Source of the DNA: Branchiostoma floridae
Lineage: Eukaryota; Chordata; Leptocardii; Amphioxiformes; Branchiostomatidae
Length of the DNA: 64,000 bases
Reading direction: 5' to 3'
Assembly: GCF_000003815.2 (NCBI RefSeq)
Contig: NC_049983.1
Coordinates: forward strand, 16,328,059 to 16,392,058
Shown here piece by piece: positions 34,975 to 48,400 of the stretch (the stretch's first letter is position 1; each line of letters begins with the position of its first letter). The position numbers were made by a program, and so were the translations under genes. The notes beneath the pieces are model-generated. The model worked only from the letters and a program-made list of their open reading frames with translations. It searched no databases and was not told where the DNA came from.

Positions 34975-35941
34975 TGATGGACATATGTAATATTTACATA
35001 GCTGTATGTCAAGATTTATCTTTCACATATCCACTCCGATTTGTGTTGTTAAATTTGGAAGGTACTGTACAAATGTATGTAAGGGTGCAGAATTAGACTG
35101 CAGGAAAAGTGATTGGTGGATTAATCTTGGGGCTACGGTCTTCTCAATCGTTGCACTATATTTAGAGATTGGGTGATATTTGCATTGCAGGTCCCCAAGC
35201 CCTTTAAAATGTGATGGAGTAGATCTCCTCTGCAACCTTTTGGCAATCAACAAATATGACCAAAGCTCTTTAGCGCTGTGACATGGGCTTCAGAAGAGAA
35301 TGTAGAAGCATTGTGAAAGGCTACTGCTAGTGTCACATAACCTTGCCAAACCATCTCAGCTGTAGTTTCCCAAAACAGTTTCCCAAATCTTGTTGCCCAT
35401 TGTAGTCACACCACAGTTTGGTCTAAACTCTGTCAATCTGGAGTCCAAAATTTGTAAGTGTTGGATATCATAAAGCATTGCTGGCTGACACTGACAGAGG
35501 CTTGGTGGCCTAGTGTTGGCCTAATGCCAATAGTAAACTGAGCGTGGGCCATTGGGACAAGTTTGGTCTCTCCCACTGCCAAATGGCAGTTGAAACCTTG
35601 CCAGGATTGTACTTAACTATCACTTGTGTGTGTTTCAACCATTTCTATATACAGAACATCTGTATTTTTAAGTGAGGAATGTCATACAGAAAAATGCTTT
35701 TTGCTGAACGTGTTTCTCTGCCCACCTTTTGTACATTTTTTACTTTGGGTACTGAAAAGTATTTTGTTAGATCCAGGTGACTGTCTTTTATATAGTTATC
35801 ACACTTGATGTATTTATATTATTATTGTTACCACTGACAATAGACCTACCCATTACACACTTGTTAGGGTTAACCCAGGGAAATCCACTGGAGAAATTGA
35901 AGAAAAAACAGTTGTCACCTTTTCTAGAAGTTTCCCTTAAT

Positions 35942-36275
35942 CTAAGGGCACAACCCGCTGTACGTGTAATTTGTCCGTACTTTTTTTAGGGAGGCCACGT
36001 CCGCCATGTATTTCTGAAAACATTCAGGCTGTATAGGGCACGTGCGTCGCCCGTACCAGCACGTACGGGGGGCGAATCCGCAGCCCAATGGCACACACGT
36101 TTTGCCTGCACGTTAGGTTCTATGGCGTGTCTGTGTGCTCCAAAATCCGTCGGATTCCCTACGACTTTATACAGAGGCGGTACTTACCACTTACGGATCC
36201 CAAAAGGTTACCCACGTTTTGGCACGTACATTGTAGACAGCACGTATTTGCACGTACGGTGGATTGTGCCCTTAG
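35942..36275. mobile_element. TIR element with CTAAGGGCACAA termini
   Basis: 334 bp with ends CTAAGGGCACAACCCGCTGT and, at the right, the inverse of CTAAGGGCACAATCCACCGT. The interior is rich in GTACGTGC/GCACGTAC palindromic words. The flanks TTAATC and TTTAATC are weakly similar. Confidence 0.82.
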
Positions 36276-36331
36276 CTTTAATCGACTCTGCCGTGTGTCT
36301 CACTCCTAACTCAAGGATTTTGATACTGCAA

Positions 36332-36629
36332 AACCAGTGAAACAACCAGAGGGGCGAGTAAGAACAGAAAGAAACAACACCCCGACTCCCGGGATTCGAA
36401 CCCGCGCCGAACCCGGGCAGCCGGATCACAAATCGAACGTGCAAACCGTTCGGCCAAATGGCTTAAGCCGTTAGGCGTCTTCGGTTTAGCAGTCCTTGAA
36501 CACCACTGTTACACTACTCCCCCTTTTCTTTTTTCAAGATTCGTCCTCGAATCTCCGAGATCGACATCCCTGTGTGGCACATACTAGCCTGTTGCTCACA
36601 GGGCCGGCGTGGGAACCAGTGAAACAACC
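36332..36629 (-). mobile_element. Remnant of a miniature LTR (TRIM-like) element
   Basis: Read on the minus strand. A 16-bp direct repeat GGTTGTTTCACTGGTT (36614-36629 and 36332-36347) brackets the unit. After the first copy comes TGGTTCCCACGCC, which starts TGG like a primer-binding site. About 100 bp follow, ending in GATTCGAGGACGAATCTT (like the end of Ty3/Gypsy internal regions) and a purine tract AAAAGAAAAGGGGGAG (plus-strand 36517-36532). Then comes a 176-bp LTR-like segment (36338-36513) that begins TGTAACA and ends TGTTTCA, near-perfect terminal inverted repeats. Only the last few bases of a 5' LTR remain. Alternatively it is a retroposed SINE with a 16-bp target duplication. Confidence 0.6.
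36380..36466 (-). other. tRNA-like sequence (A and B boxes) inside the LTR-like segment
   Basis: The minus strand carries an A box TGGCCGAACGG (plus 36446-36456), a B box GGTTCGAATCC (36392-36402) and an extended variable arm (GCCCGGGTTCGGC), as in class II tRNAs. The acceptor ends do not pair well, so it is probably not an expressed tRNA. Confidence 0.65.
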
Positions 36630-38297
36630 TCAACCGGAATGCCTTTAGCCTGCCCTAAGATCACAACTGATGAAATATCGACACTCACAAACTGGTTCCT
36701 CATTGCCTTGTGGCCGTGAAATACAAGTTCATTTACACATATATGTAGAACAATACATATAAAAGAGAGAAGCTGATCACAATCATTTATGAGGTAGGTC
36801 CAAAAAGGTCCATGAGGTAACCACAATGATTATCATATCCAGTCGTATTATCTATTCAGTGTGAGATTGCATATTTTGTACAAGAACCATATTCAGGAAC
36901 TTTTTTGACTGTTACAAGCCTTCATGAACCTATGTCAAGTGTTACAACTACATTTGAATCATTGGCCAGTACTACGTCTAGCTGTAGACCAATGGCCAGT
37001 AAAACGTATCCAAAATACCAGGGAATTTCAGACATGTCATTTTGAGATGAATATAGAAAAACTAGAGTACACCTTTGATGAATTTGTTTTATGAAACAAA
37101 TACTATTTTTGATTCACCTACTTTTAGCTTATGTAATTAGAAAGCCCAACTTTTTAGGCAACAAGAGTTTACAACTGTCACTGAGTATGGTGCCATGGGT
37201 TTATAACAACTTATGTACAAATGCCGTAGTCACATGTTTTTGTTCATATTGAGGTTCAACTATCATTGAAGCTGTTGTAGCCTTCGTACTTAACTATTAG
37301 GAAAGCATGGAAGCATTACATGGCAATAAGTTTCATGTACTTATGGGATACAACCAGGAATGGTGTGTAGTGCATATCACTGTCAATCTATTATGTAGGG
37401 TCATCAGTGACCAGCGTTGTACAGTAAGTGTCAGAAGTTGTTGGTTGTTTTTGGCACCTAGTAAGGAGCTTTGTTAAGTGCTATTTTTCAGTATCTAGTG
37501 GGGCCCATTATATGGAAGTCTCTGGTGCTGGCCTTTATAGTGAAGCATTTATTTTACATTTATATGCTTACTTTTGTGTAGACCAGAGTTTGTACTTTAT
37601 AATTATATTTTTAGGTAGTCTTGTAGAAAATATAGAAAGTGTGTCTCAAGAGTTTTTCATATGTATATATCTATATATCGGTCAAGTCTATATAGTTTTT
37701 AGTAGGTTGGTGGGGACACCATCCTACTTAGTGTTGTATGAAAATGAAAGAAAAAATACATTCCAGTTGTCATTGAAAGACTATCAGTGTTAGTACTTTT
37801 TGTAGTATACAGTATTTTAGATCGCAGTGGTGCAATCTTCGAAAAGTTGCAAATGCTGGATGTGAAGTGTGCTTACCAGCATGTACATGTGTACTGTAGT
37901 TTCTTATACAAGTGTGAGTTACATTCATTGGTGTATACATGTAGATGAACTATTCTGTACCTTCTTGTTGTACCAAATAAAATTTGATACCTTTTGTGAA
38001 AGTCATACATTGGAAGTTCTTTTTTTTCTTCTTTTGTTAGCAAAAAATCCTAGTATAAATTGAAAGGGCAAAATCACAGGAGAAGCTTTATAGAAAAACA
38101 AATCATTGTATCTTTATTATAGGACATTCGTTTGAGTCTGTCTATAAAGACACTTTGGTTCTCTCAGCAGCAAAGGTGATTTTCCCAGGAGAGAAAACAC
38201 TACATACATGATAACATTCCAGTCAAACACTAGTCTATAGCCTATCTATGGAAAGTCTTGCATCAGCTTTACAGAAATGGTGATCCATGAATTGTTT

Positions 38298-38480
38298 ACT
38301 ACCCAAGCAGACGTTCGGCTCCGGCTGTTTTTATAAACGTGTTTCTAGACGTTTTTGTCCGGCTTTGTATTTTGTACCATTTCCTTTATGTTTGCTGATG
38401 GATATAATAGAAAGCCTGACAAAAACGGAACAAAGTAGAAAGCCTGACAAAAACATCTAAAAACCTCTGCTTGGAGAGTA
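38298..38480. mobile_element. MITE with TACTxxCCAAGCAG termini
   Basis: The left end ACTACCCAAGCAGACG and the right end CTCTGCTTGGAGAGTA are inverted repeats. The interior repeats AGAAAGCCTGACAAAAAC twice and matches the 26458-26573 element in inverted form. The flanks are only weakly similar. Confidence 0.75.
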
Positions 38481-39230
38481 GAAGTTTTCACTATCTGGGA
38501 TTACTTAATTAAGTGGTAATTGAAAACATTTTACAGAAGGCAGTAGAAAAAATGACCAGAACGGGAATTTCATCAATGGTTGACCAATAAAGCTATCCAA
38601 AATATGAGTCAATTGTTTCCATGGAATATCTTGTTCTTTCTATATTGTGTAACAGCATTTTTTTACCCACTGCATGAGGGGAGTTAGCCATGAAGGATTA
38701 ATGTCTCGACCTTTAGCCTGACCCATGGGTCTAACCATACACTATACCACTGAGTGAGCCTGTGCAATAATTCCATGATGGTATTACCACCTCATGAGCA
38801 ATTTCAAATTAGATTTGGCAATCCATTCTGGCCAAATGGTGACATTCAATTCAATCTGAATACTTGAATGTCAAGTCTAACCAAGCATAAAACCCTGAGA
38901 TGGTTTTAATGAACATTCAGAAAATTGCAGAGCTCTTGCAATCTGCATCCATGGTGCTTACAGTCACATGCTTCCATGCAGAAAAAAACAAGGCAAGCTT
39001 GCCTCCTAACACTCCAGCCAGTTGTAAATATAGATATCAGACAAAATTAACAGCTTGCTATATGCTTGTGCGGTGCAGAATAAGGGAGCAACAGGAGAAA
39101 CGTCCAAAGTCTGTAATGGTATTTTAATCCATTGATTTGTTAGCATTACAGAGTGACTGTCTTCAAGGCATTACTAGGAGATAATATTTATATCCCAACA
39201 GCTGGCCCTATCTGAGTAGACATATTTTGC

Positions 39231-39400
39231 TAATCTCCAAGCAGATCATACGGTAGCATAAGACAGTATCAAAAGCTGGCAGAGGAGTGAAGCTAGCCTA
39301 GGAGTGTGTATGCGACCGGAGGTAGGCGACGGACTGCCTCTGGCCGGCTATACTCCTTTGATACTATCTTATATGCCACAGGGAATCTACTTGGAGATTA
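39231..39400. mobile_element. MITE, CTCCAAGCAG termini, copy D, next to the DNAJC2 stop codon
   Basis: 170 bp, starting TAATCTCCAAGCAGATCATA and ending with the inverse (CTACTTGGAGATTA). Flanks ATATTTTGC and ATATTTCTT agree at 6 of 9 positions. It lies 38 bp beyond the DNAJC2 stop codon, so it is part of that transcript's 3' untranslated region unless polyadenylation is very early. Confidence 0.85.
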
Positions 39401-39437
39401 ATATTTCTTAGTGTTTTGATTGCTGCAAAGTCGGATG

Positions 39438-42400
39438 CTACTTCTTGGCAGCTGCCTGCGCTGCTTTCTTGGCCTTTACCATCTCCACAAGCTCCTACAA
39501 AAAAAAAAAAATATATAGATTATATATATGCAAAACATTAAAACTAGTCATGACCTCCATAATGCATATCTCTCCAATCCACAAAGTACATATTCTTGAG
39601 ATAAAACTGCCATGACTGAAAGATTTCATCATTGGTCGGGATCTGGCCAATCACATTCCATATGTGCATTTGAAATAAACTGCCATGAACAAGGGCTCTC
39701 TCATTGGTCAATGAAAAGCCAATTATCATATTCCCTACACATACTGAATTACATGCAACTGTATTCTAAATGTATCATATGGTAAATAGCAGAAGATGTT
39801 GCTAGTCTTTGTCACCCTTTCAACATGTACATCAGGTATCTCACTTAAGCTGCAGTATGTTGGTGGCTTTGCTGTGGCCGAGCGAGTTAACAGCGCTTAA
39901 TGAATTTCATTGATTAAAAAAATTTTTTTTACACTTTATGCCATACCCGTACAATTTAAATGCTTTCTCCATCGTCAGTCGAGGTAACACAAATTCAGTT
40001 TAGAGCACAGCAATATCGTGCCTCCAACATACCACAGTCTAGTGAGATTCTGTAAATGCAGGAATGTTCGCGGTGGATTAATGTTCGCGGTTATCGCGGC
40101 GGCCGCTTTACCGCGAATTTAAAACCACCGCGAACATTTTTCCATAACAGTAAGAGACTACAGTGCATGGTGCTACCGTGAAATTAAAACCAACGCGAAA
40201 AGCCCATTTTTCCGCTACCGCGAAATTAAATCCCCGCGAACTTAAATGCATTTACAGTACCCAGGAACTAGTGCAACGGAAACAAGAAGACAATCATCAT
40301 ACCTTATATCTGACCATGCAGTCCTTCTTACTCCTGCCCGGCACAGCCTCACAGATCAGGTCCCACCTGTCCCCGGTGCCGGCTGGGTACGTCCGCAGGG
40401 CCTGCTCCAGGCACTTCTGCTCATCCGCAGTCCAAGGGCCGGTCTTGAACTGGTACACTGATGGGTCTGGAGAAGGAATCATCAACTGTTACTGTTTGAC
40501 CAATTGCTGACAATATGTATCTGCATGATCATGTGTCCATAATTCTTGCGAGTTTAGATTCTGAAATGATGGTTAAAGTAGTCATTGAAAATTTAATCCG
40601 TGCGTACTTTTGTGTTGGAAGAAAGCTAAGCTTTGTACTATCAATTGTTACTGTTTTGTTTGTATGTGTGCCGTTTGTTTTGGCTCTAGAGTTTGAGACA
40701 AAAGATATGCAACAGTCATTCAATCAAATGCTTGTGTCTTGGTAAGTGATGAAAAAAGAAACAAGGCATGGATTTGTAGAGAAAAATCTAATTTCAACAG
40801 GACCGATGCCAAAAGTCATTGATCATTGAAGGGTTATTGGAAGACCCTGTATATCAATAAGGACTTGTTGCGAGATATTTGGATGCTTACCAGATGCTTG
40901 GAAGCTTTATATCATTAAGATTGTAAGTAAAGTCAGCGACAGTACAATCATTTGGGTATTGTGTCCTACATCTTTTAATATGTTTACTTTTAAGTCTGGA
41001 TTTTGCAACAACAACAGACAGTTAGTACGAAACAATCACAGAATAACTACAAGTACAGTTGCCTTACCATCAAACCTCTCGGATATCCCAGCATCCTCTG
41101 CTTTCTTTATGGACGCCGCTTCCGTGGTCGACTTCTCCAGCCGTTCGTACGCTGCTTTATTCACTTCCGACCGCAAAGTGCGCGAATCCTCTGTGGATGG
41201 TTAATAAGCAAAACAAAATGTACAAATTACTGGCAGGATGTACAGTGACAAGGGGGAATACACACAAGGCTGGGACTGCATTGTTCTTTCTGACACAATA
41301 CGAAAAGCAGCTATCTACATTTGGACCGATCAATTTCATTGAACTGGGACCAGGGCAGCTATAGACTACAAACGTCCTTTGACCTGATGCCAACATCACT
41401 CTTCTGAAAGCAGATTCTTTCTATTGGGTCTTAAGCCCAGAGGACTGGTCAAAACTTCAGTGCATCGAATCTTTGTGCTTAAGCTTTTCACGTAACGGGT
41501 CTGACCTGTTTTTTGTAGTGTTTTCGTCTTGTTCAGGACCTCCTTTGCAGTTCTCTTGATGTCTGTGGTGGTGTGGTCATTGATGAAAGCTGCAATGACT
41601 TCCCAGCTGTTAAGATAAAAGAAAAAAACATTGCTGTTACAAAATACTGGGACAAATCAAGTTCTAGTAACTTTTATGATATCAGAAAATTCAACAGAAG
41701 TGCTAGGTCCTATACAGTACTGTAAATAGTAAAATATTTGTGGTAGTTTTATGTTTGTAATTTCCATTTCAACGTCTCCACACAAACTCATCACACAGTA
41801 TTCTGTCTTGCATTTTCCCTCTCTTCCTCATTCACGTTCTCTCGTGAGAAAGGGTACAATTAAGGGACAATCAAGGTGCAAGCAAGCTAAGGTTGCCAGT
41901 TGTTTTCACAGTGAATTTTAGATATTGTGAATGCCTCTTTTCCCCTCCTACCACAAAATCAAGTTGCAAGAAACTTAAATCAATTAACAGTATGTTTAGC
42001 TCCAATATAGATGTAGACCCTTAAAGATTAGACAAGCAGTGTTTTTGATTCAATATGAAGCAGGCTGAATAAAAATTCTAACTGGAAGCTATGTGACTCC
42101 ACTAAACCCCCCCCCCCCCCACCCCAAAAAGTCTAGGGTCAGCAGATTGTTCCAGGGTAGGTAGGAAGACAGGAAACAAAATCTTTTTTTCCTAGGCCTT
42201 ATAGCTGACATATAGACCTAAAGCGACACTCCCCCACTTCTCACCGTGAAACCGTCCCCGCGGGAAACGTCTTGACAGCCTTGACGAGTAGCGCCAGGTC
42301 CTCGGGCGACCACGGCTTGCCTGACCCGCCCTTCTCCTTGGCCCGTACCGACTCCTGCTGCTTCCTTCTCTCCGCAGCCATCCGCTCCTCCTCCTCACGA

Positions 42401-45400
42401 CGGATGTCTGCGTCCATCTCCTCTATCTGTACAGTACATGAAGAAGTGTTGGAATTATGGATCTGCCTAGCCTTGGTACCATCCAGGTAGTAGTTTGCTC
42501 CTATGTTTGCTTCTGCTACCCATCTGGGGACCTGCACATTCAAACCGTTTGGTGGTGACGCCAGTTAATGAGCGAATAAAGGAATGGGTTCTAGAGCACT
42601 CGCTTGATGACAACTGGCCCTCCTGCAAGCAGATGGAGGGCTTTTCGGGTGTTGGACCAATCCTTAATTCGCTCATGTGTAGGGACCAATCAGCACCCTC
42701 TTTCAAAATATAGACAATTCTAGACGTTAGATATGTCAAGGTTCCCTGACAGAATAGCAGAGAAGTGACAGTCGCTGTAACCAGCTGCTGCTGCACTGGG
42801 TGCCTGCGAAGCTGGTGTGTTACGCTGAAGCTGGTGTGTTACTTCTAATGGTTATATAGAAACAGATACAGAATGATACAGTTCTTGAAAAACAGAACTC
42901 ACCTGTTTATCTAGCGCTGCCTTGGCCTCTTCTTTGCTGCCCTTTGCCATGGCAGTGTTCAGGTCCTGTAGACTGAGGAATATTTAGGGGAAGGAGTTAA
43001 ACATCATAGCATGGGAACAAAGTCTCCTTCATTGCAAAACCTTCTTTAATTCTTCAGTAAACATTTCGATGACAATCTGTCGCCTTCGTCTTCAAATACT
43101 ATCGGTGCTTTATGAACATAAATATGTAATAAATGTACATTTAACGTACATACACCAGTAGTTGTATGGACATGTTTCTTAAGGTTGTCCATGACATCTT
43201 ACCTTGCTATCTCCAGTCTGTTACAGAGCTTCTCTATAGACTCCATCATGGCTACTGTGTCACTCTCACCATCCACATAGTAGTCGTTGGTCTGGATTAG
43301 TTAGAGAAAAATTGAGCAAACAGTTAAATGCAATGACTCATTTATCATTTTCTCAATGTCTGTTAAAGACTAGGAGAAATAGGATCGATTTTTTAATTTT
43401 TGCAAACTTTTTTAACGATCTAGAGGATCATTTCCTCGCTATTACATTGAGATATTTTTCATGTGATAATTTGGTCGGAAAGTTATGTTAAAACGTCTTT
43501 AAAAAGTGCGATTTGGGGCATCCGAGGGCGAATTCAAATGATATGCATGACGTCATTTTAGAGAGTCGCGTTCTTGTAGTAGCTCTACCCCTGTCCGCTG
43601 TAATGGCGTCTTGTACTACCGGTCGTGTTAGTACAAAGTCCAGTGGACGTTATTGTGTCGCAGGAGGCCCACATGGCGTTAGCTGTAAGAATAGTCAGTC
43701 TACCGAGGGGATATCTATGCACAGATTCCCCAAAGTTAAAAATGACAGAACTGCGGCTGACAAATTGAGAGTCTCAGCGAGCTAGAAAACAGTGTACAAA
43801 ATTATGTATCAAGTTTGTTCAGAGGCATGGTTCCTTCCGCGACATCTACGGCTCCGCACACTTCGAGCTCCGCACACTTCGAGCCCTCGTACTTCAACAT
43901 GAACCTTGAGATTATATTGGGGAGAGCTGTGGGAGGACCAGAAGGATAATATCGCAGGAAAAGTTCCAACTATTGACACCGCTGGTCTGCCGACTCCCAG
44001 TCACGGAACGCGCGCGGAGAAGGGTGAATTCGCCACTGTTTATCACAGCTGCAGGACGTTTATCTGTCACAATTACTAGTAGTAATTCACCCTGTAAATT
44101 TACCTTGTATTTCGCTTGTTCTGGTCATAACTGTGTTGCCATTATTGTGAAGTACTTGTACGCTTTGACTCCGACACAAAACAGCACAAATGATTCTTGG
44201 ATTTTACATCTTTGTCGGCGTCCGGATAGATTTCATAACAAAGTGAACCGCTTATACCGAACTCGTAACAACAATGATGCCGACGCTGTCCCAAGATTTT
44301 CAAGCACGAAAATTTGCTGCCCGTATTCAAAATACGTTGGAAAAATAGTCACTAGATTTTGTCATGAGTATTGTAGTTTTTGGTCTCCGTAAAACCAAGT
44401 TACGAGCGAATCTGGGATTTTTCGTCGTCGACAACAACAACTCTAAGAAAAATGGCCCCAAAAAAGATGGCGGCCGTGCGCTAAAAACCTCAGAGACTTT
44501 TCGAATTTTCTTTCACGGAAACACCAGTCTGTATGTTTTTCCTCGAATCACTAGGAGCTTACGAAATCTGTGTGTTGTTTAGTGTCTTGGCGGTGGACAT
44601 GTTGTTGATAGATGAGTTAAAATAGTTTGGTTTTGTATAAAAACTTCTAGCGTAACCTGAGCATGTAAACAAAGGAAAATATATCGAGGTTGCGGGACCA
44701 CAAGCATGTACGTACTCGTTACTATGTCATCGATAATTCGTTTTTTTTTGCTCGCGTAGCTACAAACTTGGCACTTTTGTCGCTAGATTTTGCCATGAAT
44801 ATTGTAGCATTTATATGTAGTACTGATATGGTCTCCGTAAAACCTAGTGACGAGTGAATCTTGGATTTTTCGTCGTCAACAACAAAGAAAAATTCCTCAC
44901 AAAAAAATGGCGGCCCCGTGCCATGCGCTATTATTTAACCACACTTTTCGAATTTTCTATCACGGAAACACCAGTCTGTGTGTTTTCCTCGAATCAATAG
45001 GAGCTTACAAAATCTGTCTGTTGTGCAGACAAATATGAGACAGAAAGAACAGTCACTCTCAAAATGTTTCACGGACTCGTCACAATCTGGAGGCGTTTAG
45101 CTAGCTATCGGCCGTGCTCACGACTAGAAATAGTCAGTCTACGACGTACTATCTATCCGATAAAAGCTTACAGGTTTGTAAACAAACACATACTTTGAGT
45201 GGGAATGTATTTTGAATCGCATTTCTTGTGGCAATGAGGTTGCTTCTCATTTTAAATCCTGGCGAACTGTACGTAGTTAGTTGCTCAGCTGTTGTATATT
45301 TGTACGCGACCGAAGCTTTAGTCCCGGTCTCGCTAGCAGACACAAGCTGAGACCGCAAAGAGGCACAAATTTCTGCGCTTCTGCTAGAAAACATCTTCAA

Positions 45401-48400
45401 ATTGATGTACAGCATGGCCTCCTTACTGAGGATAATGTAAGCTAATGCTATCATTTATGTATAGAAGAAGCGATGACTGTTTGTCCCCGCTTATTCCACA
45501 CGCTACAATAATGAACTTTCTCCCCGCCTGCGTTACGCACGCTTGGTACGTGCATCAACTTCAAGTGCCTCTAAGATATATTTCAGTGGCGTGAATACGA
45601 ACGAAATTCTCTTCAAGTGAAGTGAAGTATGTGTTCTTTAGTCGTGCCGAGTTTCGTCAATGAATTATGTTTCCTTTATAAGATACGGGTCTATCAAATG
45701 TATATTATTCCCCTAGTCAACCATACCAGCTAGTAGGGACTAACTAAAATGACGTCACGGCATGTTCCTAATTAGTTCCAGCAAAGAGCTCAAAGTACAC
45801 ATTTTTATGTCGCTGTTTGAGGGACTTCCGGACGGACAATTGATTTGAAACTTGCATTGACTTTTTCAGAAAAGATCAAATTTTTACATTATTGGTAGAA
45901 AATGCTACAGACGATTTCATTTCAGTTACACTTTAATCCTTGTTGGGATGACGGACAAAAAATTATGGTCATGGTCATTTTGTCATTTGGACAAACATAA
46001 AACCCTTGTCTATCATTTTCACCTGATAATCAGACATGATTAATATCCAGCCATTTCATATTACAAGAAATCTCTTTTTACTTTCCATAGAAAAGGAATA
46101 ACCAATTAAGTTTCAGTTACTAGTAATATTACTATAGATTATAGAATAGTAAAATATTCAGTGGTAACCAATTTACTTGTGCTCTTCTAAAAAGACGGAG
46201 ACAGTTTTTCTTCAAGCTTACCTTACAAACATCCCTTAGTCTTTTCCTTTCCTTCTTAAGTTGTTTCTTAGCAGCCTCCTTCTCTTTCTTAGCTACTAAT
46301 GCCTGAGAGAAAAAAAGATCTTTTGTTAGCAATGATGGGAGGTTACCAGTTTATGGTTACCTATAACCTTGCATTACCTATACAGGGCCCGAAATGCTTT
46401 TTTTCAGCATTTACCTGCATTACTCAGATTTAGGAAGTATTGATCATACTAAAATTGTTCAGAAAACATTGCCACCATTTCTTTCATACTTCATAGGTGG
46501 TGCAGTCAATGCAGCTTGTAAAAATCTACATATACCTACATCATAATACATGTGGATATAAACCCAGTACATGGACCAGCGCAGGTTAGGTGCAGGTAGA
46601 CATCAGAAATACCTGCACAGATCCAAATTTACCTGCAATAACCTGCACATGCAGGTTATTTTGAGCCCTGCTATACAAATACTTGCATGATAAAGACATG
46701 TTATTCAGAATAAACATTACTGATGACCCTGACCTTAGCCTTAGCTTCTTCTTCCTCTTTCTCCTTTTGTTTCCTCTCAGCCTCCAGCTCTGCTTGTCTT
46801 TGCTGAAAAACAGAACAGGTATGTTATTAATGACACTTATTCATATAGCAAAATACAACAGCTCCTGATTACATGTACAACCAAACATCATCAGCATTAC
46901 TAAATAGACAAAGTTGTTTGAACAAAATATTCATCCTTCTAATGTTATTGAGCATTGAATGTTACGAACCATATTTCTTATAGTTTTTGATTCCTGCCAC
47001 CAACTTTATTTCCGCAAGTGACACAATTTAGTATGAAAGGCCACTTTGGCAGGGACAAGGTTTAAGAGTCCTAGTACTAGTATAGTCTACTGCACTAGAA
47101 TGACATTACAAGAAACTGTAACGAACCCGTTCCTTTTCCTCTGCAATCTTTCTTGCTGCTTCTTTCTTTGCTTTCTTCTCGTCTTCTTTCTTTCTCTTTT
47201 CTTCTTCTTTGAACTTCTTTATTCTCGGGTCACATGCATAAGCATTATCTGGAAATAATCAGAACGGTAAGAAAGGCAGTTTAACACAAATTTGTAATTT
47301 TTCAATCAGCAATGTTGACAGGTAACCTGATATATGTAATGGCACCAATTCAATCCTTGATCTTTGTGAGGAAAAGATTTAGCAAAAGATGAAAATACAG
47401 AAAGTATTAAGTATCTGAAACTGTGTACCAAGGAACAGTCTTTCCTTAGACTTTTTCTTCCGATATTCATCTTCCAGTTTGCTATAAATTTTCTTATATC
47501 CAAGAACCGACAAATTCAATCAATTTGGACTACGTGACTAACAAATCTAAGTTGAATTTTGCCAGCACAACCCACCGACTAGCTTGAGTATTCTGGACAC
47601 TTCTTCCTTTTTCCTCTTCTGCCGAGCAGCTTTGTTCTGTTTCTCTATCCACCTTCTCTCCTCACGGCTGCAGAGGGAAGGCAACATGATCAATGATTAG
47701 AAAATCAATCAACTTTTTCTTAACAAAGATTTTACTTGTATCTACATAGCTGGTACAACCGCCCTTCAGCATAACACACCAGCTTTGAAGGCATGAGGCG
47801 CAGCAGCAGCTGGTTATATTATACTGAACGACCGGTCACACCTAACCTTTCCACATCTATCTGTAAGCGCTCTTTAAAACTATCCAATGAAGATGCCCCT
47901 ACTGTGCTTGGTGATAAATTCCAGTCCATGATAGTTATGAGAAAATATGAATTTTGGAACACCTGAATCCTACATTGGTAACTCAGGTACTTGAAGGCAT
48001 GACTATTCCTTGTTCTTTTGTGAGATGGTATTAGATACTTGTCAGTCGGTGGTCATTTTGTACAAAGTCTGGACATCATACAAAGTCTAGACATTTTCCT
48101 TTCCTTTTAGACTTCCTTTTTGTAGACATATTAAAACATCTGTGCTATAAGCCTCCTTTGACCCACAGTCCCAAGTACAAGGGGAACTTTCATGAAACTG
48201 AGTACATTGCGCATGAATGATTACTTACTCTTCCCCTTTTTCCTTGTCTTCTTCATCCAGGTAGGAAAATTCTCTCCAGGAGACAAAGTCATACCTGAAA
48301 AATGGACAAAAAACACCCAAGAATTGATGTAAGAACAAACAAATGTACACATGTAAAAATAATAATTTTATCAGTTGGATACTTCTCAAAATATTCATCA

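Larger units (their letters stand above)
34975..37985 (+). other. Long 3' region of the 31777 gene
   Basis: No coding sequence. An AATAAA at 37976-37981 is the first well-placed polyadenylation signal I noticed and would give a ~3-kb 3' untranslated region. A minus-strand AATAAA near 38113-38118 could end the converging DNAJC2 gene. Two mobile elements (35942-36275 and 36332-36629) lie inside. Confidence 0.5.

Noticed and set aside
37428-37793. 121-codon plus-strand frame in the 3' region of the 31777 gene
   Set aside because: AT-rich hydrophobic composition typical of untranslated sequence, no domain, and it sits before the probable polyadenylation signal.
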